DNA from: Kingdonia uniflora
Lineage: Eukaryota > Streptophyta > Magnoliopsida > Ranunculales > Circaeasteraceae
Direction: 5' to 3'
DNA: 64,000 bases
Assembly: GCA_014058105.1 (NCBI GenBank)
Contig: JACGCM010002458.1
Coordinates: forward strand, 1-64,000
The notes under the pieces were generated by a model. The model was not told the origin of the DNA. It saw only the letters and a list, made by a program, of their open reading frames with translations, and ran no database searches. The translations under genes were made by a program, and so were the position numbers. This document shows, piece after piece, positions 1 to 10,222 of the stretch (within the stretch, counting starts at the first letter, position 1; each line of letters begins with the position of its first letter).

Positions 1-794
1 GTCTAAAACTATACATTTCAAATCGACGATCTCGTCCTCAGAGAGATTCCTCAACATTGCAAAGAGCCTCACGGTGGAAAATTAACTGACAATTAGGTGG
101 GTCTATTCATTATCACAGGTCTCTCAGGCCTGGAATCATATTATCTCATGACAGAAGAGGGAATCCCCATTTCAAATCATTGGAATACTAGGTGACTAAA
201 ATGGTACTATCGTTAAGCATCTTACTACTCCATTTCTATTTCTCGCTTTTGTTTTTTTCAATTCCAAAAGTAAGATTTTCATCTCCATCCAATGTAAATT
301 CTGATCAGATCAATGAAACTTCTAAGTTTTTCACAACATATCTCTACTTACGTAGATTCAACCATATTCTATAGATCAAAGCATAGATTATTCTAGCTTT
401 CAATCGATCTTATACTAGTTAAATCACAGATAACACTTGGTTTGGCTGACTCTACTACATCTCTGCAATTGACACAAATGTAGAAACTTGTTTTATATCA
501 AAGACTCTACCAAGCATGCGATAGTTCAAGGGTAATACTATCCTTCATCTACATCAACTTGTTTGGGACATTATACCAGTTAAATCAAGGATAACACTTG
601 GTTATGTTGACTCTACTAAATCTCTAGGATTGAAACAAATGTAGAAACTTGTTTTATATCAACGACTCTAATAGGCATAAGATAAGGCAAAGGTAATGCT
701 AGCCTTAATCTCTTTCTATATGTCTGTGATATTACTATAGTCAAATCAAGATTCACTTGGTTTGTCTGCCACAACCCATCTCTGCGATTAGAAC
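1..794 (+). repeat. Left arm of inverted repeat; Tat element P spacer
   Basis: This non-coding stretch matches the reverse complement of 6312-7101 along its whole length, with roughly one difference in ten bases by eye. The same block occurs in minus-strand element B (12.8-13.85 kb). There it lies between integrase and the antisense ORF, so here it is the post-integrase spacer of a plus-strand Tat element whose coding part lies left of the window. A 60-codon hydrophobic reading frame at 192-374 is not conserved in the other copies and is not taken as a gene. Confidence 0.85.
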
Positions 795-880
795 AAATAT
801 AAAAACTTGTTTTATATCAAAGACCCCACCAGACATAAGATAAGGCAAAGGTCATACTAGCTTTCATCTATTTCAATATG
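416..880 (+). repeat. ~160-bp tandem repeat, three units (element P)
   Basis: Three imperfect units begin near 416, 577 and 737. Each starts with an AGTTAAATCA-like stretch and a CACTTGGTT block. Each then has a GTAGAAACTTGTTTTATATC-like block and ends with an ATAAGATAAGGCAAAGGTAA-like block. The same units, inverted, fill 6319-6720. The array sits between integrase and the antisense ORF, the hypervariable region known to breed tandem repeats in Tat-lineage elements. Confidence 0.85.
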
Positions 881-1073
881 TTTGTGACAGATACTATTTA
901 TTTTTAGGTCATATTACAATAGATTATTTTCTACTGTCAGGATGTCGGCCATGATTCACCCTACAGCAGGAAGACAATAAGAATTTTGTTCGCGAGTTGT
1001 AGCAACTCTGCCCCACTCTATCAGATCAGCAGGTTGAGGGCCTAAATTCTTTCATGAAGGCCATACAGTTCCC

Positions 1074-2318
1074 TCAATCTATATTAACTCTACAAATGCA
1101 TCCCTTCTCAGACAAACTCTTGATCAAGGTATCCCGTTCTAACTCAAGTATTTTTACTTCCTCTACAAAATACGCAATGGTCGACGTTAACAGGTCTGAG
1201 CGTGATGCATGAGATACAACCATCCTTAAAAAGTGAGATCTTACCTTCTCGAGGCATACCTCCAAAATTGCATGCAGTTGCCATTTCCCTTTCTGCCAAA
1301 GCATCAAAGGCTAAATTATTTTCCATCTTTTTTGGCAAATTTAGCTGATTAAGCCTAATTTATGACCTCTAGGTCCGCCACCTGGACGCGTAGTCTCTCA
1401 ATTTTTGCATTCAACTCTTCCCTAGCCAAAGTATCCTTTAACAAGTCATCTTTCATCTTCATCAGAATTTCCTTCGCCCTGATTTCCCCATCCAAGACCT
1501 TCTCCCTGACAAGAGCAACATCCAACTTGTGTTGGTAATCCCATAAGGTTGTATTCCCTTTCTGCACATGCCCCTAAATTTGAGCTACGTCACCTTCCAG
1601 TTCTTTAATTGTACCTAACAGGCTAACTACATCCTCTTGGACTAGAAGAACTTTAACATTATTTCTGCTCCTCCTCGAATACTCCCCAGCCATGGCTTTC
1701 TTAATGCGTGCGTTGGCTTGCGCCAATTCCGCCTTCAGTCGTGTCACCCTCACATTTAACTCATCACACCTTTGCTTCATAACCCAAAACTCCATATCCT
1801 TGGCAGGTAGAGCTATAAGCAAGTGTTCGGTTGCAGCTTCTGAAGCCTATAGATTCTCTCGTGCTACCTTAAGTTTGTTATCTTTTTTAATCATTTTCTG
1901 TTTCAGTCGCTCCAGCTCGCTTCTACAATTCTGGAGATTAGCTCGAGATTGTCACTCCGATAATATGGTATTGAGCCATTTTAGCCTGCTTACTCTTAAC
2001 AATCAGTGTGTCAATTCGACTTTGAAGCTTCGCGGCATGTTCTTTTATCTTTGCAAGATCTTTTAGCCCCCTTTTAATTTCAGCATCTTTCTCCACGATC
2101 CTACGAGTGAGGTCGACAACAGTCTGGGTTGCCTCAGCAAATTTAAAATGCACCTTTACATGCTGGTTTATTCTGTCCTCACCTACCCCCTATCTAACTC
2201 TTCTGCAAATTCTCAGTTACATTGGAGCACCTCATCTTCTCGCGAGCGAACTGAATCCAATTCGACCTGCACAATATAGATACATTATATACAGCTCGAT
2301 TCAGAACACCCATCAACA

Positions 2319-2352
<34 letters not shown>

Positions 2353-2760
2353 ATTTCCAAAAAGATATATGATTTTTAACATCTACCGTATGCAACTACT
2401 TTTAGACTTAACGGTCGAAGTACAATCTCGGATTGATGCTCCATGACTTATATTTCAAAGTCTAAGGTACATGTTTTCTATATGCTACTTTGTCTAAAAA
2501 CTTCAAATTTTTCTATGCACTATATTAGTGTCATTTTCCTAAAATTGATAACATGTTTTTGGTTTGCTTCCACATTCTCTATTGTCTTATTTACTTGGTA
2601 GTTTTATGTCAAAATAGCATACAAGTTAAATGGCTTGTTCCGATCTAACCTGCAGCTCCGCTTGCAAAGAAAACGAGGATTTGGAGATCTCTTTTTCCCT
2701 GGCAAGCTCGGTCTCTAGATTTTTTATTCTGAGACTCATTTCTCTGAGTGCCTACAAGAG
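1074..2760 (-). pseudogene. Antisense ORF (aORF) of element P, C-terminal coiled-coil part
   Basis: Minus-strand reading frames at 1074-1307, 1355-1567, 1574-1822, 1938-2153 and about 2628-2755 encode charged, heptad-like helices. Examples are LREMSLRIKNLETELAREKE near 2700 and REELNAKIERLRVQVADLEV near 1390. They lie antisense to the element. The last segment (YFVEEVKILELERDTLIKSL, near 1130) has counterparts in element C (29889-30095) and element B (plus strand near 12540), so it is a conserved part of the family and not chance open frame. Frames are broken by stops, and some breaks may be introns. No enzymatic motif is seen; it is probably the coiled-coil tail of the aORF protein. Function unknown. 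Confidence 0.65.
2322..2349. repeat. (AT)n microsatellite
   Basis: About 14 uninterrupted AT dinucleotides. They lie between the two coiled-coil parts of the antisense ORF, probably in an intron. Confidence 0.97.
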
Positions 2761-2925
2761 GGTTACAAAAAAAAGGGCTCAGCCTACAGAAGTCTATTCA
2801 ATATACACAATCCAACAACTTAGAGAACACTTCCAAAATACTCATACAAAGTCATTTCTATACCCTGCCTTCTCATTTTCGTACTCTGGGAGTTCGGTGC
2901 CATCCCCATGATTGTCTTGCACCGT

Positions 2926-3620
2926 CTAGTGGGAGACATCGTCTAGCCCATCGACAACTCCCACCGAAACCTCTTCCACTTCTTCATCATCTCCCTCTTC
3001 AACATAGGTGTCTACCGTAATGGCATCCACCTCATCCTCTGAATATCCATTCAACATTAGGTGGTACCCAAGCCTTTTGTGCTCCGCTGCCACCTCCTTG
3101 AGATTCACTCACATCTTCGCTTGTAGATGGCCAATCGCTATTGCGTGGAAAGCCTTCAGGGACTCCAGCTTCTTTGCTTCCTTGAGAGCATCAGCCTTCG
3201 CTCGAGCTACCTTCTTCTCAAGCTCAATTTTCACCTTCTTCAGCTCAAATTTTTCCTCTTCAACTCCAAGCCATATCACTCTCACCAAACGAGTAACCTG
3301 CAAAACACAACTCGACCTCAGCGTGGCTCGAAACGCAATAAATAAATATTTTACATGATTAGACTTAAAGACATAACATCTTGCTCATGTCTTCCTTTGG
3401 AAGAGCCACCAGCCTGGCCCTTTCCTCTACCTCAATAAGGTCATCCACAGCAGCAGATCGCTCTTGGGTAACCTTTTCCCCTGACTTTCCCGAATGTTTG
3501 ATCCTTCTCCTTTTCTCTTTTTCATCGACCTCACTACTTCCAGTAGTATCAGAGGCCAACGGACGCTTCAGCAACTATTTCTCAGATACATTCGAGCTAA
3601 TTTGCTCGACGTAATAAACT
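2926..3620 (-). pseudogene. Antisense ORF of element P, middle part
   Basis: Three minus-strand segments fit one degraded protein: a basic stretch with KEKRRRIKHSGKSGEK (3365-3574), a Lys/Glu-rich helix (FELKKVKIELEKKVARAKAD, 3109-3303) and an acidic C-terminal tail with EEGDDEEVEE (2926-3108). Element C has the same order of basic stretch (near 45050), charged helix (near 44650) and acidic tail (near 31240). Element D ends its plus-strand aORF with a similar acidic tail near 37850. The order supports a real aORF with a nuclear-type basic patch and a coiled coil. Frames are broken; splice sites were not assigned. Confidence 0.6.
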
Positions 3621-3989
3621 CTAGCTGAACCGAACTATCTATTTTAGGGTTCTTGACTAAATTGATTCGACCTTCCCCACCAGTTCCTCTCTTCTTTCCA
3701 TCATCAACACCCACCATCAGCCTGGTCAATTGAGATTTCTGAGCCTTTTTTAACTTACTCCCAACCCTTTTCTTTTGCTAAGCCCAAGTCCTTCCAACAT
3801 AAATTTGAGCTCAACCTCTTCCTCAACAACTTTGTCCAACAATGAAACTTTCCTCTACACCTGGGACTTTGGGCCTGACATGCATAGTATTTTTTATTAT
3901 CAACAAAAGTTCATTAATTTAAATATATCAATATTATACTCTATGCATTATTATACTTACTTTGATTTACAGTTCTAAACAGAAGATCA

Positions 3990-5354
3990 AAAGGTTCTTC
4001 ATCATCTCTCTGAAGGCAATTGCCCTTTACCCATATTAGGTTGTCATTCCAGGCTCGACCTGTTGAATTCTAATCAAAGAAGCGAGGACGAGTTGCGATC
4101 GCATAGAAATATCCCCCACCACTGGCATGATAATTCTTCACCCCATAAAACTGTAATGCATCCTCAGGGGATATCCTCCTCATTTTCCCCTCATTCTCCC
4201 ATTTTTCATTCAGATGGTCGCAAATACTTATTACTTCCTACATGTTCCCGTTCAATTGAAGAGGACATGTACCAATCTTATTCATAATCTCCTTCGCCAA
4301 ATTGGTAAGGGGAAGACTCAACCCGTACTCCAATTGTGATAGGTACAACAAAATGCCCTTTGATAGGTCACTCCGGATACTCCCATCAAAATTTTCCAGC
4401 GAGATCGATTCATCTATACCCTTATCTCATTTATCCTCCTCCAAGTCGGCCAATAAATAAAAATACTCTTCCCCCATCGCTACAGTATACTCCCTAAACA
4501 GCCTACCGATGTATTCTACGCAGTTATCTCATGTTCCTCCTCCAGCAGCCTTAGCTTTTCAAAATTCTCTAAATGCATCCAAACTAGGAGGATATGTCAC
4601 CAATTGGCCGGGGAAACCTAGAAATTATTCCAATCCTACTTTAACCTCACTATCAGACTCTACCGAATGACCACATGTCGACACCTCGTTAATAGGTCAT
4701 TCAGGCACTCTGACACATCAAATCCTTTTGTTCGACCTACTTTAGTGATCTTTCACCCTGACACAATATAGAAATTAGAAATAACAAAAAGCTTCCCTTA
4801 CATGAGTTTGGTCGAAGTCTAGTCGAACTTCAAATGGAAACTATACAAGCACTAGACTCAGTGCTGGCCCAACTCTTAAAACTGAAGGTCTTCTTAGCGC
4901 AAAAATGCAATAGAAATGTAGAAGAAAACTCTCACTATTTGTCTCCCTCCTTCACTACCATCACCTCCTCCTCTGAAACCACCACCTCTAAAGAATTGGT
5001 AGAGATGAAGAGGGCCCAACCTTAGGATCCATGGTGATACAAGAAATCAGCATAACTACCCGCTGTTATGCCTATCCCAGTATCTATCCCCCCAACATTG
5101 TCCTCTGTCAGAGTATGGAGACAAGCCCAACGTTCCTCCCCTGTCAAGATAACAACGTAAAACCTCCACCTACAGTAGAAATCCTCCTCAGTTTCAACCG
5201 CTTCATCTTCTGATATACCTTGATAAGTCAAAAGAACAGAAGCGAGAATCGATGTCTCCAAGGATTGGTCGCCAAAGTATTTCAACTTCAACTTCTGCAT
5301 TTCAGACGCAATCTTCTCTTTAAGGACCATCCACCGAGTCTTCAACATTTTCAA
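3990..5354 (-). pseudogene. Antisense ORF of element P, N-terminal part (gypsy-associated plant 'transposase-like' domain)
   Basis: The minus strand from an ATG at 5354 reads a 110-residue opening segment. Further down it carries a conserved-looking domain with YGLSLPLTNLAKEIMNKIG near 4260-4325 and GRAWNDNLIWVKGN near 4010-4050. Element C has matching segments (YGLRIPLAYFQKEVMNVL near 45850 and GRPWKDHLVWVEGN near 45580) at the same position and antisense orientation. These look like the domain described in Pfam as 'putative gypsy type transposon', known from the aORFs of Tat-lineage elements; that match is from memory. Several in-frame stops are present. A TATA box lies about 60 bases upstream of the ATG. 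Function is unknown. Confidence 0.65.
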
Positions 5355-5413
5355 TATTTCAGAGAATTTGGCAAATTACAAGCGTATACTACTTCAAAGA
5401 TTTGATACATGTA

Positions 5414-5424
5414 CTATTTATATA
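5414..5424 (-). promoter_or_regulatory. TATA box of the element P antisense ORF
   Basis: The minus strand reads TATATAAATAG, a near-consensus plant TATA box, about 60 bases upstream of the ATG at 5354. Elements C (near 46970) and D (near 33390) have TATA-like boxes at comparable positions before the antisense ORF. Confidence 0.6.
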
Positions 5425-5673
5425 ACCCTTCATTTATTGTGAAGATATGTTTTTCCAAACGTCATCATTCATTACAGATGTGACTCTTCAAATCATAACC
5501 GTCACATATATCAACATCCACATCCTCATTTAATACACGTCATTTCCTCATAGCCCGTGTAACTTCCATACAGTTAAAACCATCATTACTCCATTTCAAT
5601 TATCAAGAACCTCGACCCAAATACCAATTACGTACAGATCATTTCTCAACCAAAGCCACTCGTGACTTCGGTT

Positions 5674-5686
5674 ACGAGGGGGCGAT
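5674..5686 (+). other. Polypurine tract of element P
   Basis: ACGAGGGGGCGAT immediately precedes the LTR start TGTAGGG. Element D has the matching GAGAGGGGGCGAA before its 3' LTR. This tract primes plus-strand DNA synthesis and shows that P is transcribed left to right. Confidence 0.85.
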
Positions 5687-6311
5687 TGTAGGGATCTCTC
5701 CCACAATCTCACCTAAAATTGAGCTATCGCTAGTTCAAATTACCTTCATCTCAAACTCACGCATTTTTAATATAACTGCCCCAGTCAACATTTCAACCTA
5801 CTCCATGAACTGGTGGAGAATGTGGGTCAAACTTCAAACTAAAAAACCTTTTCCAGTCAAAGATACCTGTCTCTAATGAACTTGTCAGTTACTCAGTCAA
5901 CCGCCACTAACCACATTATTCAGAGAATGTGCTCCAGTACGATGAAGAGCTGCGAAGAAGGCCCATTTAAAGAAGAAGTTCCTAGAAGAGACAAGGACCA
6001 GAAAAATTACTTAAGTGATCACCAAGAAACTACTTGTCAAGATTCTCAGAAAATATTTAAACTTCTTAGTTACAAGTTTCAAGCATTTCTATTTCTAAAG
6101 ATCACTTGCAATAAAATATCCGCCTCAAGCAATAAAGATATTTTTACAAAAATCCTTCACCCGAGGTCATGATTGTTTTAACCTATTAAAAGGTTTTCCA
6201 TGCTAAAATCACTTATGTCATTTCTTACTTTCTATTAGAATATTTTCGTAGGTTCATTGGTGTGATAGCAAATTCTAAGCCATTTCAAGCTTACAGAATT
6301 TGGCCATTACA
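5687..6311 (+). repeat. 3' LTR of Tat element P
   Basis: A 625-bp LTR running from TGTAGGGATC to GGCCATTACA. It matches, inverted, the 622-bp LTR at 11871-12492 at perhaps five bases in six by eye. The TATA box of the A copy (TATATAAAG) is degraded here to ATTTAAAG near 5965. No primer-binding site follows it. Instead the sequence passes straight into the inverted spacer of element A at 6312, so no normal target-site flank is visible. Confidence 0.9.
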
Positions 6312-7101
6312 GTTCAAATCGCATAAATGGGTTAAGTTAGTCAAACTAAGTAAATTGTGATTTAACTGTTGTAATGTTGCAGACATATTAAAAAGAGATG
6401 AAGGCTAGTATTACCTTTACCTAATCTTATGCCTGTTAGAGTCGTTGGCATAAAACAAGTTTCTACATTTTTTTAATCGCAGAGATTTAGTAGAGTCAGC
6501 CAAACCAAGTGCTATCCTTGATTTAACTGGTATAATGTCCCAAACAAGTTGAAGTAAATGAAGGCTAGTATTACCTTTGTCCTATCTTATATTTGGTAGA
6601 GTCTTTGATATAAAATAAGGTTCTAAATTTATTTCAATCGCAGAGATTTAGTAGAGTCAGCAAAACCAAGTGTTATCATTGATTTAACAGGTATAAGATC
6701 AATTAAAAGCTAGTATTATCTATGCTTTGATCTATAGAATGCAGTTGAATCTACGTGAGTAGAGATATTGTGAAAAATATGGAAGTTTTATTGATCAGAT
6801 CATAATTTATATTAGATGGAGATGAATATCTCACTTTTGAAATTGAAAATAAAAAGTGAGAAATAGAAATGGAGTAGTAAGATGCTTAACGATAGTATCG
6901 TTTTAGTCGCCTAGTGTTCCAAGGGCTTGAAATGGGGATCCCCTCTTCTGTCACAAATTAATATGATCCCAGGCCTGAGAGGCCGGTGATAATGAATGGA
7001 TCATCCTAATTGTCGGCTAATTTTTCAGTGTGAAGCTCTTTGTGATGTTAAGGAATCTCTCTGGGGACGAGATCATCGATTTGGAAGTTACGGTCTTAGA
7101 C
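6312..7101 (-). repeat. Right arm of inverted repeat; spacer of element A
   Basis: Reverse complement of 1-794, including two to three ~160-bp repeat units between about 6330 and 6720. It is the post-integrase spacer of minus-strand element A. It stops abruptly at 6312, at the place equivalent to 794 in P, where P's LTR end begins. A's own antisense ORF, polypurine tract and 3' LTR are therefore not found in their expected place. Confidence 0.85.
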
Positions 7102-7129
7102 TCGGCTATTATACGATCTGGCTAGCATA

Positions 7130-8000
7130 TGATGATATCGACCTAGCTTAGCGATGGCGCATTCCCTGGTTTCATCGATCATATTATGAATGCAAACCAG
7201 TTCAAACATATTTTCCTCGTCAGTCAGCTCGTGATATCGATCTGGATGATGGTATTTAGGAGGAATGACGGCCACAGTACCATAGGCAAGGAGGAATGGG
7301 GTACATCCAATTGATTGTCAGGGAGTGGTACGATATGCTCATAGGACATGAGGCAGCTCTCGAACCCAATTCCCTTTTTTCTGTGAGTGAAGTCATTTTT
7401 TGAGCCCATCCATGATGGCTTTGTTGGTGATTTCAGCTTGGCCATTGCCTTGAGGATAGTAAGGATTGGATGGTAAGTGGATGATAATATGTTGGTTGAG
7501 AAAGGTTACATTTTTTTCACCAACAAATTGGGGCCCGTTATTGATACGAATTAGATAGGGGCACCCAAACTGAGTGATGATGTATTCCCAGATAAAAGTG
7601 ATGACTTCTTCATCTCTGGTTCAACATTGTGAAACTTCTTCTACCTATTTCATTAAAGTGCCCATCTTTACCTGGAGAGTTAGGGAATTCTCCGGCGATA
7701 TCAAGTGCCCATCTTTTGAATTGCTAAAAATCCTTGCTTGCATGGATTTCGAGCGCAGGGGGGCGTTATTTATTCATGTCTTTGGCAGGTGTCACATCTG
7801 CGTGAGTGCTCTTCTGCTTGCTTGCGCATGGCAGGCCAGAATACTCCTTGTATAATAGCTCTATTTGCTAGTGACTGACCTGTGGTATGGGAGCCACATG
7901 CCCCTTCATGTAGTTTGCGGAGTATTTCATCTGCTTTTGGTTTGGAGAGGAACTTTAGGTAAGGCTCCGTGATGGATAGGCGGTATAGCATACCATTTTG
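7130..8000 (-). pseudogene. Integrase of element A
   Basis: The zinc-binding N-terminal domain is visible at 7770-7991 (LHEGACGSHTTGQSLANRAI, then CDTCQRHE). The catalytic core starts with RWALDIAGEFSNSP near 7690. The stretch matching YLLITTNYFTKWVEA of element B is missing, so the core has a short internal deletion. Downstream, the frame near 7224-7445 carries the C-terminal part (TNKAIMDGLK-like). Several frameshifts and stops make it non-functional. The host-DNA joining enzyme is identified by order after RNase H and by the HHCC and LDIAGEF motifs. Confidence 0.8.
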
Positions 8001-8189
8001 ATTTGTGTACTGCTTAGAGTTGTTGATCTGCAGTTGGCACTCTTTTGGATCTGCTGGAAGTGCCCTGTTATAAATGTTGTCGACACCGAGGTAGGGTAAT
8101 AAAGGCCATCGCCAATCGTCATCTCCACCTCTATTGCCAATTAGCGTATCTATTTTTACCTTGATGAAGATAATCGAGAGTTATTTTTG

Positions 8190-8500
8190 CAAGCTTGCTC
8201 AACCTATCTGTAACGAGGGCTGCATATTCGATCTTTTTTTCATTCTTCTTATATTGCTCAGATTAATGGCGGATGATGAGTAGTTAATCTGTGCAAGCAG
8301 AGAGTTCAGAAATATCGAGCTTAAGAGCGAGGTTAAGTCCATGAATGAGTGCTTCGTATTTGGTGACATTATTTGGGGCCTCAAAATTTAAGCGGATTGA
8401 TTTTTCAATTCTGTCATTAGAAGGGGTAATCAATGCGATTACGATTCCTGTCCCTACGGGTCCTGCTGATCCATTCGTATGAAGTCTCCACCCTTTTGTT
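8190..8500 (-). pseudogene. Second RNase H-like domain of element A
   Basis: Between classical RNase H and integrase the minus strand keeps pieces of an additional RNase H fold: GSAGPVGTGI near 8460, RLNFEAPNN near 8375 and a SEQYKKN-like stretch near 8240. The same segment is open in elements B (15062-15310) and C (27352-27560). An extra RNase H at this position is a known mark of the Tat lineage. Frames are broken here. Confidence 0.65.
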
Positions 8501-8779
8501 TTAATCCATTCAGCTCATTCGTCAAATAGTTTGGGGGGTAAATCTTCAGGAGTTTCTTCTGTAAGGCCAGGGTCCTACTCCTCCAACTCGGGATATTCTA
8601 CTAGAATATCTGCGAGAAAATTAATAATGGCCTAACCCTTCTCGGAATGACGTTGTTCGAACTTGATATCATTTTCTCCTAAACATATTAACCACAGTTG
8701 CACTTTTTTAGATTTTTCTTTTTTGGATAGAACTTTCCGAACTGGGTAGTTCGTCATGACTTTGACTGAATGAGCTTGA

Positions 8780-9480
8780 AAGAAGTGTTTGAGTTTTTAT
8801 GAAATGCAAAGATGAGTGAGAAAAAGTTTCTCAATTTTAGAGTACCTAGTTTCCGTTGGAGTGAAGGTTTTGCTGATAAAGTTGACTGGTTTCTTAATTT
8901 TCTCTTCAAGGCAAATGAAAACCGAGCTCAGTAAAGTATTTGTGACTGCTAGGTAGATAATCAGTTCCTCATTATCTACTAGGATGCTCATTATGGGACA
9001 CCTCTCCAAATAGGTTTTGAGATCCTGAAAAGCTGCTTCGTATTCTGGTGTCCATTTAACCTCTGTATTTGGTTGAACTTTTCCTCGTTTAGTGTCCATT
9101 TGACCCTTGTATTTGGCTAAAATCTTCGTAAACTCAATCTTTTTTGCTCTTTTTTGGGATAACAAAAATATTGGATATCCAGTCTGGATATTTGGCTTCT
9201 TGAATGAATCCTACTTTGATCAATTTCTTGATCTCGGCGTTAACTTCATCTTGAATATGAGGTGATAGTCGTCACTGTTTCTGTTTGACTGCCGTGGAGT
9301 TGATGTTGATGGCCAAATTATGATATGCCTTGGCCGGATCGACCCCAGGCATTTCTTCGAAAGACCGCGTAAAAACGTCTTAATTTAGTTGCAAGAAGTG
9401 AATAAGAGCATCGTTCTCATGTTGAATCAGCTTAGTACCAATAAAAGTACATCATCTGGGTCCATCAATGATGATATATT
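8780..9480 (-). pseudogene. RT remnant fused to RNase H, element A
   Basis: The minus strand enters RT normally (KKLIKVGFIQEAKYPDWISN, about 9180-9240). It then jumps to the RNase H connection region (EVKWTPEYEAAFQDLKTYLE, near 9050). In element B the same two points are about 690 bases apart; here they are under 100. About 600 bases, including the YxDD catalytic box, are therefore gone. RNase H continues with KPVNFISKTFTPTETRYSKI near 8870 and fades by 8780. Confidence 0.85.
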
Positions 9481-9526
9481 CTTTGGGTTTCACCGTGAAA
9501 GGTTGATCGTTGAGGTTATCAGCTTC

Positions 9527-10171
9527 CTATAATTGATATGTAGTAAATCTGTCAGAGGTATCTAGGATTGTAGATACGGTATTTTTACAAGCTCGAGAGT
9601 ACTTCTGACTACCCCTAATCTTCAAAATACCATTGTCGTATTTTAATCGAAGTGCCTGATGATAGGTGGAAGCGATTGCTTCCATGTTATGAATCCAGCA
9701 GTGGCCCATAATCCTGAGATAACAAGATTTGACATTAATGATATAGAAGACGACGTCGATGGTTGCTGGTCCTGTAGTAATAGGAAAAATGATCTTGCCT
9801 ACTCGATCTTCTCTAGAACTATTGAACCCACTGATATCGGTGTCGCTCTGAATAACATGGTCGGCCAAACTCATTTTGTCGATAGTGCTCTGAAATAGAA
9901 TCTCAATACTACTTCTAGTACCGATCATCATCGTGTGCATGAAAAAGTTCTTCATTTTGAGCATTATTACTAATGCATCATGATACATTAATTTGGCATG
10001 GCTTGTATCGCAATCTTTGAAGGAAATTCTAAGTCGGTGATTGCTCGACTCAAGAAGAAGCTTCGCTTCTTTGTCTTGAGGTGTGAGATCGCAGCATTTT
10101 GATAGTCTCTTGTGCTTGGATCTATTAGAATTGGTGATCTGATTGATTTCGATTATGTTGTTGTGGTGCAT
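9527..10171 (-). pseudogene. Aspartic protease region of element A
   Basis: An open 214-codon stretch matches the protease part of element B. The active-site loop reads HTMMIGTRSSIEILF where B has DTGSGIDILF, so the catalytic Asp and the following Gly are changed. The SGFNSSREDRVGKIIFPITT stretch is typical of Tat-lineage protease flanks. It lies between gag and RT. It is long and open but should be inactive. Confidence 0.8.
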
Positions 10172-10222
10172 ATGGTAAAGATGCTTCTCCTCAGCTTGAT
10201 CATTGACCTGAATAATTTTAAG

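Noticed and set aside
192..374. Small hydrophobic protein at the left edge
   Set aside because: Lies in the non-coding Tat spacer; the homologous stretches in A and B are not open.
1692..2066. 124-codon plus-strand open frame
   Set aside because: It is antisense to the conserved coiled-coil ORF of element P, which has homologs in B and C; the plus frame shows no family features.
9659..9898. 79-codon plus-strand open frame
   Set aside because: Shadow of the element A protease on the minus strand.
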